From Sternotherus odoratus (lineage: Eukaryota > Chordata > Testudines > Kinosternidae): DNA of 64,000 nucleotides. The position numbers and the translations under genes were made by a program. Each line of letters begins with the position of its first letter. Position 1 is the stretch's first letter. The notes below the pieces were generated by a model. The model was not told where the DNA came from. It did no database searches and saw only the letters and a list, made by a program, of their open reading frames with translations. The DNA is taken from the NCBI GenBank assembly GCA_032164245.1, contig JAVMKO010000003.1:43898890-43962889 (forward strand), written 5' to 3'. Of this stretch, positions 36,481 through 44,702 are shown piece by piece.

Positions 36481-36650
36481 CAGGGCCGGTGACAGGAATT
36501 TTGGGGCCCCGTACGCAGATCGTGCGGGCCCCCCCTCCCGGTCTCCCGCCGCCCGCGCCCCCCCCGGCCGGTCTCCCGCCCTTAAGTCCCCCCCTTAAGT
36601 CCGGGGCCCGGTACAGCTGTACCCATTGTACCCCCCTGTCGCCGGTCCTG
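36481..36650. mobile_element. Short hAT element, 170 bp, with 8-bp TSD
   Basis: The ends CAGGGCCGGTGACAGG and CCTGTCGCCGGTCCTG are inverted repeats. The flanks are a perfect 8-bp duplication CATGTCCC (36473-36480 and 36651-36658). It is the short form of the family at 40546 and 42560. It has only about two or three of the C-rich units and a single copy of the GGGGCCCGGTACAGCTGTAC segment that is inverted-duplicated in the long copies. Confidence 0.93.
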
Positions 36651-37640
36651 CATGTCCCCAGCACAGAGAGTCATTTCCTTTCAAAGGGCATTTGCACCCT
36701 GTCGTCCTCAAGAACAATAGAAGATAGAAGCTGTTTTGAAAGAGGTCAGGTCCTCTTGGTATCTTCTGAAGAACATTTACTCTGGAAATATTTTGATTCA
36801 AAGTTGGGGCTAGGGATCTTTTGGGGAGAGCGAGTCACCAGCTTTGCAACTTGCTTCTGTTTTGGTCCACAGTTCTTTGACTGTGTTAACATTCTGGGAA
36901 TGTTCTGGGAATGCCCCCTTCCCAAACTTTCCTTCTACACAGACATGAACTAGGTTTCCATATTTCACTCTATGAACAGTGATCTCTGGTGAGATGCTAA
37001 CACCTATAGTAACACTCTATTATGTTTATAGGGGAGGGAAAACTGCTGGGAAAAGGAGCCGCTGATGAGAGAGTAGACACTCTTAGCCCAGAGACCACAG
37101 ACCACAGCCCTTGAGGAAAAGGGGGCAGGGGAGGAATCAGTGCTGGGAGGGAGAACAACCCCCAAAAGGAGCTGGAGTTTGTGCCTGTGTGGAGTCCTGG
37201 GTTTCAGAGACAGCTCCGCAAAGGGACAGCCAACATGAACAGCCATTGGTGAGCAAATATAGCCTGAGTCAGAAAGTACCAAGAAGTTGCCCAGGAGAGG
37301 TAGTTTGATCAAAAGACACATAATCCAAGAGACATGAGAGAATATTCATGCACATAGATTGTTCATCAAGTATTTTTTTTTATTTATCAAAGACTTAAAA
37401 CACAATAGACACTCAGAATATTAAAGGTCTTGATTTACTGATCCTCAGGCTATTCCAGTCTATACCATCTCCGGATCTAGTTCCACCAGTTCTGATTACA
37501 AGAGATGTGAATCTTTTGCAGGAGGTCAGGTGAGGGGACGCTTGTGTCCAGATGTGTCTTGCGTTGGCTGAGACAGCCACTACATTTGCTTTTGCTGTTT
37601 TGTCATGGATTGTGTTTCTACTCATCTGTAGAACGATATT
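36651..37640. other. Sequence between hAT element and transposase remnant
   Basis: No gene recognised. 37020-37330 has the look of a decayed transposon end or LTR ('CAGAGACAGCTCCGCAAAGG', 'CAACATGAACAGCC'), but I cannot assign it. Confidence 0.35.
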
Positions 37641-38689
37641 TCTCCTCATCTAAAGCTGGCACCGACTGAAGAGCAAATGTAACTTTTCTTGTCTGCATAG
37701 TAAACACTGGCATAGTTATTTGTTTGAATAATCAAAGTGGTGCTTTCCGGGCCTTCTTGGTTGCAGAGATTTGAACTGCTTCTGCTTCCTGAAGGTCCAC
37801 AAGTCTGGGCCCAGCTCATGCTCTGCTGAGATGGTTGCAAAGCCGACCAGCCTCTCCCGAGTCATTATGAAGTGTAGATGGTTTTTTATTAACTTCAGCT
37901 TGGATAAGCTGCGTTCTCCACTGGCAACTCTGATAGGAAGTGCTAGATGTATGTGCAGAGCAACAAAAGCATTTGGAAAGAGGATGGTCATCTTATTTGT
38001 GCACATATATTCCAGAACAGCCTTTGGAGTTGTTCCTGATGAAATTTATCTTGAAAGTGCTTTCAGTTCATCACCTAAATCACTCACATCATTATCACAC
38101 ATGCCATCATGTGTCAACACTGTCTCTAGTGCCCTGCATTCCTGGTGTATAGTGAGGAGATTTGGAATATCCTACAACATCCCAAATATACTGCTGTGAT
38201 CCTTGAGCTGCGTGAAATGTTCTCCAACTGACCGTATTGCACAATCTAGCAGCTGATTAAAGAATTCAACTTTGAATTGTTGTTTGGGGTCTCTAATCCC
38301 CTGCCTCATAATCAAAATGTCTTCTTTGGTGACTCTCTTATTCTTGAATGGGTGGGGAAATAGCTTCAGTGTGAAGTTCCTCTACCAACTTCTGTGCACT
38401 TTTCTGAACATTTTGAAATCTCTCATCTGAGTGGTGTCTTATTCCACAGGCTGTGCCCGTGTTTTTAAATAAGCACCTTCAGCATGTATTGCCCTCCCTA
38501 ATTAGCTTTCAAATAACAAATATCCCTTTTTTGGGGGGTTAGGTATTAATAAAACCCCTTATGTTTTTAGCTAATTTGACTAATTAAAATCATTTTACCA
38601 TAAACATTTTAAATAGTTTTTGGCCTGGATTTATTTACAAGTCTTTTTTTGGAAAATGGCCATTTTTGTTTTTGTTGTTTTGTTTTCTT

Positions 38690-39015
38690 AGAATGGCTGG
38701 TGTCTTGCCCACAAGCTCAGGGTTCAGCTGATCACCATATTTGGGGTCGGGAAGGAATTTTCCCCAAGGGCAGATTGGCGGAGGCCCTGGGAGTTTTTTG
38801 CCTTCCTCTGCAGCGTAGGGCACGGGTCACTTGTTGGAGGATTCTCTGCACCTTGAAGTCTTTAAACTGTGATCTGAGGACTTCAATAGCTCAGACATAG
38901 GTGAGAGGTTTATTACAGGAGTGGGTGGGTTAGATTCTGTGGCCTGCGTTGTGCAGGAGGTCAGACTAGATTATTATAATGGTCCCTTCTGACCTTAAAG
39001 TCCATGAGTCTATGA
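38690..39015 (+). mobile_element. CR1-type LINE 3' end
   Basis: The segment ends with the standard CR1 terminus: 'GTGCAGGAGGTCAGACTAGA', 'TTATAATGGTCCCTTCTGAC', 'CTTAAAGTCCATGAGTCTAT', with a (TCTATGAG)-type tail. It splits the hAT transposase remnant: transposase words resume on either side, near 38440 and 39016. The left boundary is uncertain, since 38445-38690 is AT-rich filler. Confidence 0.85.
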
Positions 39016-39204
39016 AGTACGACTTCGCTTTGTCCAGTTCTTCCATTGCTCCAGGTATATATTAAGGTCAAAACCTTGAAATAAATGTTGTAAGCAAGAG
39101 ACTCCAAACAGTATGTCATGCCACAACACTAAGCCACCCAGGAATTTGATGTTATGTATGTTTCTGGTGATTCCATTTCCCTCTGCCACTCTTCTCCCAT
39201 GAAC

Positions 39205-40015
39205 AGAATCAGAGAGGTAGCCGTGTTAGTCTGGAATAGCAGAGGTAACAAAGAGTCCTGTGGCACTTTAAAGACTAACTAAAGTATTGAAGCATAAGCT
39301 TTCGTGGGCTAATACCCACTTCGTCAGATGCAAGCAGTGGAAGTGTCCAGGGGCAGGTATAGATAAGTAGGCAAGAACCAGGTAGGAGGTAACAAGGTTA
39401 GTCCAATGAGCCTGAACCTGCTTGTTATCTCAAATCAGGAAGGGTGAGGTATTCCTCTAGCAGCCGAATTGGAGGTGTGAACTCAGAGAGAGGACAAGCT
39501 GTTTTGTAATTAGCAAGCCATTCAAGATCTTTGTTCAATCCCAGATTGATTGTGTCAAATTTGCAAATGAATTGCAGCTCTCCTGTTTCTCTTTGCAGTC
39601 TGGTCTTGAAGATTTTTTGCTGCAATATGGTGACTTTTAAATCTGTAATTGTGTGTCCAGGCAGGTTGAAGTGTTCTCCTACAGGTTTTTGTATATTGCC
39701 ATTCCTGATATCTGATTTGTGTCCATTTATCCTTTTTCGTAGGGACTGTCCAGTTTGGCGGATGTACATAGCAGAGGGACATTGGTGACATATAATGGCA
39801 TATATGACATTGGTAGATGTGCAGGTGAATGAACCAGCGATGGTGTGCCTGATCTGGTTAGGTCCTGTGATGATGTTGCTGGTGTAGATATGTGGGCAGA
39901 GTTGGCATCGAGGTTTGTTGCATGGATTGGTTCCTGAGTTGGAGTTGTTATGGCACGGTGTGCTGTTGCTGGTGAGAATCTGCTTAAGGTTGGCGGGTTG
40001 TCTGTGTGCCAGGAC
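39205..40015 (-). mobile_element. Penelope-like element, 3' half with GIY-YIG domain
   Basis: The minus-strand frame 40075-39425 is mostly the C-terminal part of a Penelope-like protein. It has a linker word (RQPANLKQILTSNSTP), a Cys-rich stretch (CNKPRCQLCPHI ... CHQCP) and a GIY-YIG nuclease-like domain (NVIYAIICHQCPSAMYIRQT, SLRKRINGHKSDI, KPVGEHFNLPGH). The 'YIG' is YIR here, so the catalytic motif is altered. The first 20 or so codons of that frame are hAT sequence. The reverse-transcriptase part is missing (5' truncation at about 40015). The 3' UTR with a hammerhead-like motif follows to 39205. Confidence 0.92.
39292..39331 (-). ncRNA. Hammerhead-ribozyme-like motif of the Penelope element
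   Basis: On the minus strand the order is GCAU, CUGACGA, then a stem-loop GUGGG/CCCAC closed by UAUUAG, then GAAA, GCUU, AUGC. CUGANGA and GAAA are the two invariant core strands of the hammerhead. The 5-bp stem between them is perfect. GCAU/AUGC can form stem I. The AGCU between core and stem I is self-complementary, which fits the known minimal Penelope hammerheads that work as dimers through a tiny stem III. The predicted cleavage triplet is CUU. Activity is not shown. Confidence 0.72.
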
Positions 40016-40545
40016 TTCCCAATTTGGTGTTTGATAGGCTTTATCACCCCCACTCGACTTCCCATCGTGTGGCACTCAGGGGTTTCGGTGTCAGAGAGGA
40101 TGTTTCCAGATGTTGCTTCAAAAGTTGCCATCGATGAGTTGATGCGGAGAAAAAGACACAGATGCTTTGAAGTACATTAAAAGATTCAGCAGCCTCACTA
40201 GCGGCTGATGCTGCATCACTAACCACCAAGTTCAATGAATGAAAACTGCATGGGACAAAACAAACTCGAGGGTTTAACTCTCAGATCCGAGTCTGCGCTC
40301 TTCTGTTCTTTCCTCTCATGTTGGCACCATTATTGTAGCCCTGACCTCTCATGTCAGCTCTCGCAATTCCCGTATCTTCCAGCTTTTTAGGAAGCACATT
40401 TGTCATACCGGCTCCTGTAGTATCATCATTGGCAATAAATTCTAGAAAATGCTCTAGACAGTCACCATTGCAGGGACATTTTCACTAGGTTCTGTTGTTG
40501 TTACAACACGCACCATTAAAGTCATTTATATGTCAGGTGTGCAGT

Positions 40546-41789
40546 CAGGGCCGGCGACAGGAATTTTGGGGCAGATCGTACGGGCCCCCCTCCCGGTCTC
40601 CCGCAGCCTGCGCCCCACCCCCCTGCCAGTCTCCTGCCGCCTGCGGGGGGCCCCCCTGCCAGTCTCCCGCCGCCCGCGCCCCCGCCCCGCCAGTCTCCCG
40701 CCACCCGCGGGGCCCCGCCAGTCTCCCGCCACCCGCGGGGCCCCGCCCGTCTCCCGCCACCCGCGGGGCCCCGCCCGTCTCCCGCCACCCGCGGCCCCCC
40801 CCCGTCTCCCACCACCCGCGGGGCCCCCCCCCCGTCTCCCGCCACCCGCGGGGGCCCCCCCCCGTCTCCCGCCGCCCACGGGACCCCGCCAGTCTCCCGC
40901 CACCCGCGGGCCCCCCGTCTCCCGCCACCCGCGGGCCCCCCCCGTCTCCCGCCACCCGCGGGCTCCCCCGTCTCCCGCCGCCTGCGGGGCCCCCCCGTCT
41001 CCCGCCGCCTGCGTGGCCCCCCCCATCTCCCGCCGCCCATGGGGCCCCCCCGCCAGTCTCCCGCTGCCCGTGGGCCCCCCCGCCAGTCTCCCGCCGCCCG
41101 AGGCCCCCCCTGCCAGTCTCCTCCCGCCAGTCTCCTGCCACCCGCGGGGCCCCCGCCAGTCTCTCGCCACCTGCGGGGCCCCCCCGCCAGTCTCCCACGC
41201 CCCCCCCGCCGATCTCCCGCCAACGCCCCCCCCGGCCGATCTCCCGCCAACGCCCCCCCCGGCCGATCTCCCGACGACGCCCCCCCCCGGCCGATCTCCC
41301 GACGACGCCCCCCCCGGCCGATCTCCCGACGACGCCCCCCCCGGCCGATCTCCCGACGCCGCCCCCCCGGCCGATCTCCCGACGCCCCCCCCGGCCGATC
41401 TCCCGACGCCGCCCCCCCCGGCCGATCTCCCGACGCCGCCCCCCCCGGCCGATCTCCCGACGCCGCCCCCCCGGCCGATCTCCCGACGCCCCCCCCCGGC
41501 CGATCTCCCGTCCCCGCCTCCCCCCGGGCCGGTCTCCTACCTCCCGCGGGCCCCAACCCCCGCATGTGCTGCGGCCGCGTGTTCGGGAGAAGCAAAGAGT
41601 GGCGGGGGAGGCTGCTGGGTGCCGGGGTAGGGGGCTGGTGAGCACGGCAGCGGCTGCCCGAGCCGCGCCTCGCTCACAGCCCCTGGCGACAACGGGTACA
41701 GCTGTACCGGGCCCCGGACTTCAGGGGCCCCCCTGAAGTCCGGGGCCCGGTACAGCTGTACCCGTTGTACCCCCCTGTTGCCGGCCCTG
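40546..41789. mobile_element. GC-rich hAT element with VNTR core, copy 1 (1244 bp)
   Basis: The ends CAGGGCCGGCGACAGG and CCTGTTGCCGGCCCTG are inverted repeats. The flanks TGTGCAGT (40538-40545, 41790-41797) are a perfect 8-bp duplication. The inside has two tandem arrays. The first, about 40640-41195, has a unit of 27-31 bp, GTCTCCCGCCACCCGCGGGG-like. The second, about 41205-41515, has a unit of 25-30 bp, GGCCGATCTCCCGACG-like. A perfect 36-bp hairpin follows at the right. No transposase. The open frames of 300-400 codons here are Pro/Arg repeats. Confidence 0.96.
41689..41768. repeat. Perfect 36-bp hairpin in the hAT element, copy 1
   Basis: The left arm 41689-41724 (ACAACGGGTACAGCTGTACC...) and the right arm 41733-41768 are exact inverted copies, with an 8-nt G/C loop. 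Each arm itself contains the palindrome GGTACAGCTGTACC. The right arm is the normal 3' subterminal sequence, seen once in the short copy at 36600. The left arm is an inverted extra copy. Confidence 0.95.
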
Positions 41790-42559
41790 TGTGCAGTCCA
41801 GACTAACAGGGTAATATCTTGCTGACTTAAGATCTGCCACAATCTTCCATTTGACTTTTGTTGCCAGTAACGGTGTGATCTCATTTGGAATTGTTTTCCA
41901 AGGTAGTAGTGTGTGCACATTTCTTGGGGGGTGACTCTTAGATGCTCCTGGGGTACAGCATCAACTTAGCCATCAGCTGTTGTTGGTGAGAATCTGCTTA
42001 AGGTTGGCGGGTTGTCTGTGTGCCAGGACTTCCCAATTTGGTGTTTGATAGGCTTTATCACCCCCACTCGACTTCCCATCGTGTGGCACTCAGGGGTTTC
42101 GGTGTCAGAGAGGATGTTTCCAGATGTTGCTTCAAAAGTTGCCATCGATGAGTTGATGCAGAGAAAAAGACACAGATGCTTTGAAGTACATTAAAAGATT
42201 CAGCAGCCTCACTAGCGGCTGATGCTGCATCACTAACCACCAAGTTCAATGCATGAAAACTGCATGGGACAAAACAAACTCGAGGGTTTAACTCTCAGAT
42301 CCGAGTCTGCGCTCCTCTGTTCTTTCCTCTCATGTTGGCACCATTATTGTAGCCCTGACCTCTCATGTCAGCTCTCGCAATTCCCGTATCTTCCAGCTTT
42401 TTAGGAAGCACATTTGCCATACTGGCTCCTGTAGTATCATCATTGGCAATAAATTCTAGAAAATGCTCTAGACAGTCACCATTGCAGGGACATTTTCACT
42501 AGGTTCTGTTGTTGCTAAAACACGCACCATTAAAGTCATTTATATGTCAGGTGTGCAGT

Positions 42560-43623
42560 CAGGGCCGGCGACAGGAATTTTGGGGCAGATTGTACGGGCC
42601 CCCCTCCCGGTCTCCCGCAGCCTGCGCCCCCGCCCCCTGCCAGTCTCCTGCCGCCTGCGGGGGGCCCCCCTGCCAGTCTCCCGCCACCCGCGGGGCCCCG
42701 CCAGTCTCCCGCCACCCGCAGGGCCCCGCCAGTCTCCCGCCACCCGCGGGGCCCCGCCCGTCTCCCGCCACCCGCGGCCCCCCCCCGTCTCCCACCACCC
42801 GCGGGACCCCCCCCGTCTCCCGCCACCCGCGGGGCCCCCCCGTCTCCCGCCGCCTGCGGGGCCACCCCCATCTCCCGCCGCCCATGGGGCCCCCCCGCCA
42901 GTCTCCCGCCGCCCGAGGCCCCCCCCTGCCAGTCTCCTCCCGCCAGTCTCCTGCCACCCGCGGGGCCCCCGCCAGTCTCTCGCCACCCGCGGGGCCCCCG
43001 CCAGTCTCTCGCCACCCGCGGGGCCCCCCCGCCAGTCTCTCATGCCCCCCCCCGCCGATCTCCCGCCGCCGCCCCCCCGGCCGATCTCCTGCCGACGCCC
43101 CCCCCGGCCGATCTCCCGACGCCCCCCCCGGCCGATCTCCCGACGCTGCCCCCCCGGCCGATCTCCCGACGCCCCCCCCCGGCCGATCTCCCGACGCCGC
43201 CCCCCCGGCCGATCTCCCGACGCCCCCCCCGACGATCTCCCGACGCCCCCCCCCGGCCGATCTCCCGACGCCCCCCCCGGCCAATCTCCCGACGCCCCCC
43301 CGGCCGATCACCCGCCCCCGCCCCCCCCCCGCCGATCTCCCGTCCCCGCCTCCCCCCGGGCCGGTCTCCTACCTCCCACGGGCCCCAACCCCCACATGTG
43401 CTGCGGCCGCATGTTCGGGAGAAGCAAAGAGTGGCGGGGGAGGCTGCTGGGTGCTGGGGTAGGGGGCTGGTGAGCACGGCAGCGGCTGCCCGAGCCGCGC
43501 CTCGCTCACAGCCCCTGGCGACAACGGGTACAGCTGTACCGGGCCCCGGACTTCAGGCCCCCCCCCCTGAAGTCCGGGGCCCGGTACAGCTGTACCCGTT
43601 GTACCCCCCTGTCGCCGGCCCTG
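42560..43623. mobile_element. GC-rich hAT element with VNTR core, copy 2 (1064 bp)
   Basis: This has the same ends and the same 8-bp flank TGTGCAGT (42552-42559, 43624-43631) as copy 1. It arose by the segmental duplication, not by a second insertion. It lost or never gained about 180 bp of internal repeat units relative to copy 1. It also has unit-level sequence differences, for example one 'GACGATCTC' unit. Confidence 0.96.
43521..43602. repeat. Perfect hairpin in the hAT element, copy 2
   Basis: The same structure as at 41689, with 36-bp arms (43521-43556, 43567-43602) and a slightly longer C-rich loop. Confidence 0.93.
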
Positions 43624-44702
43624 TGTGCAGTCCAGACTAACAGGGTAATATCTTGCTGACTTAAGATCTGCCACAATCTTCCATTTGACTTTTGTTGCCA
43701 GTAACGGTGTGATCTCATTTGGAATTGTTTTCCAAGGTAGTAGTGTGTGCACATTTCTTGGGGGGTGACTCTTAGATGCTCCTGGGGTACAGCATCAACT
43801 TAGCCATCAGCTCCACAATTTTAAGGAAGTTTCCCTTGTTTGGCACATACAGCTGATCAGAAGTGCTAGGTTTTGGGTAGCAAGCGTTCTCACAATGCCA
43901 ATGAGCCTTTCCAGAACATTTTGCCAGTAAAGAGACTCTGATGCAATCTTCCCTTGATGCTGATCATCGGTGGTGGCCTTTAACCTTAGTCTCATCTCAA
44001 GCTCTTTCCACTTATGGAATGCTCTCTGGTCTGGTGATTTGCTGCTTTTTCATGGCATGCCACATTTCTAGCCAGAGTTTTCCAGTCCTTTGTGTCTGTA
44101 GAACCCAATGTGCCTGGAACATTAAAATGGAAGAGTTTGCAACAAAAACAGTATGCAGTATTCTAGGTTTTTCAGTACATAAGCCATGGCCTCTCCACTT
44201 TGTCACCATTGTGGATTTCACGCCAGTAATGTGTTGGATGGAAACGTGTAGTTTCATTGTCTTTGGGGAACATGACGTTTTACACTTAGCCTCTCAGGCT
44301 ACTCTTCAAGTGGGTCCGCAGTCTTGGATCACGTAGACTCAAGCAACTAAACTCAGCAGCAACTGTTTCTTGCGCCTCCACTACACCCTTCTCTGATCTA
44401 CACTTTTCTTCAGGAATGTGCCTGGTTACATCCATTTGAGATGGAGACATGGATGCTGTAGTAACTTCCAGGTCACCTGCACTCGAACCAACTGGAAGAT
44501 CAGGCATCTCCTCACCACTCACATCCTCACTGGGGCCAAAAGGCTCACCGTGAACATTTGTGTCTATGTCTCTCAGGAGAGCTTCTTCCTGCTTAGATAA
44601 AGAAAAGCAAATGAAGCTTTTCTCTTTTTCTGAATGCTGCCCCAGAAAAGGAATTTTCTTCTTTCCCTCTTGACTGCTGTCAGCTCTAGTGGCTCTCAAC
44701 AC

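Larger units (their letters stand above)
39962..41978. repeat. Tandem duplication, copy 1 (about 2.0 kb)
   Basis: This block contains about 50 bp of Penelope sequence, hAT transposase sequence, the 1244-bp hAT element and more transposase sequence. The same order recurs from 41976. The outer edges share only GCT (or a base or two more) at the junction. The unique sequence in the two copies differs at roughly 6-9 positions per 500 bp. Confidence 0.93.
41976..43812. repeat. Tandem duplication, copy 2
   Basis: The copy starts GCTGTTGTTGGTGAGAATCT, a piece of Penelope element that makes no sense here except as part of the duplicated unit. It ends AGCCATCAGCT at 43812, after which the transposase continues normally. 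It is 180 bp shorter than copy 1, entirely because its hAT element has fewer internal repeat units. Confidence 0.93.
37640..44702 (-). pseudogene. Dead hAT transposase (ZMYM1-like), heavily interrupted
   Basis: Read on the minus strand from 44702 down to about 37640, pieces in several frames match the ZMYM1-like/hAT transposase family in correct order. They are: an acidic N-terminal region ending in 'SLRDPRLRTHLKSSL'; a degenerate TTF-type zinc-finger region (44260-44010); MRLRLKATTDDQHQGKIASE with WQNVLERLIGIVRTLATQNL; 'KIVADLKSARYYPVSLDCT'; NLVVSDAASAASEAAESFNV and HRWQLLKQHLETSSL; 'IKPIKHQIGK'; 'KSAQKLVEELHTEA'; and the C-terminal hAT dimerisation domain (LFPNAFVALHIHLALPI, SGERSLSKLKLIKNHLHF). 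Stops, frameshifts, a CR1, a Penelope element, a GC-rich hAT element and a tandem duplication break it. It is not expressed as a protein. Confidence 0.9.

Noticed and set aside
40495..41736. 413-codon Pro/Arg open frame and frames of 300-366 codons on both strands, repeated at 42509-43473
   Set aside because: All six frames are open because the GC-rich tandem arrays lack stop codons. The frame crosses the TIR boundary of a transposon.
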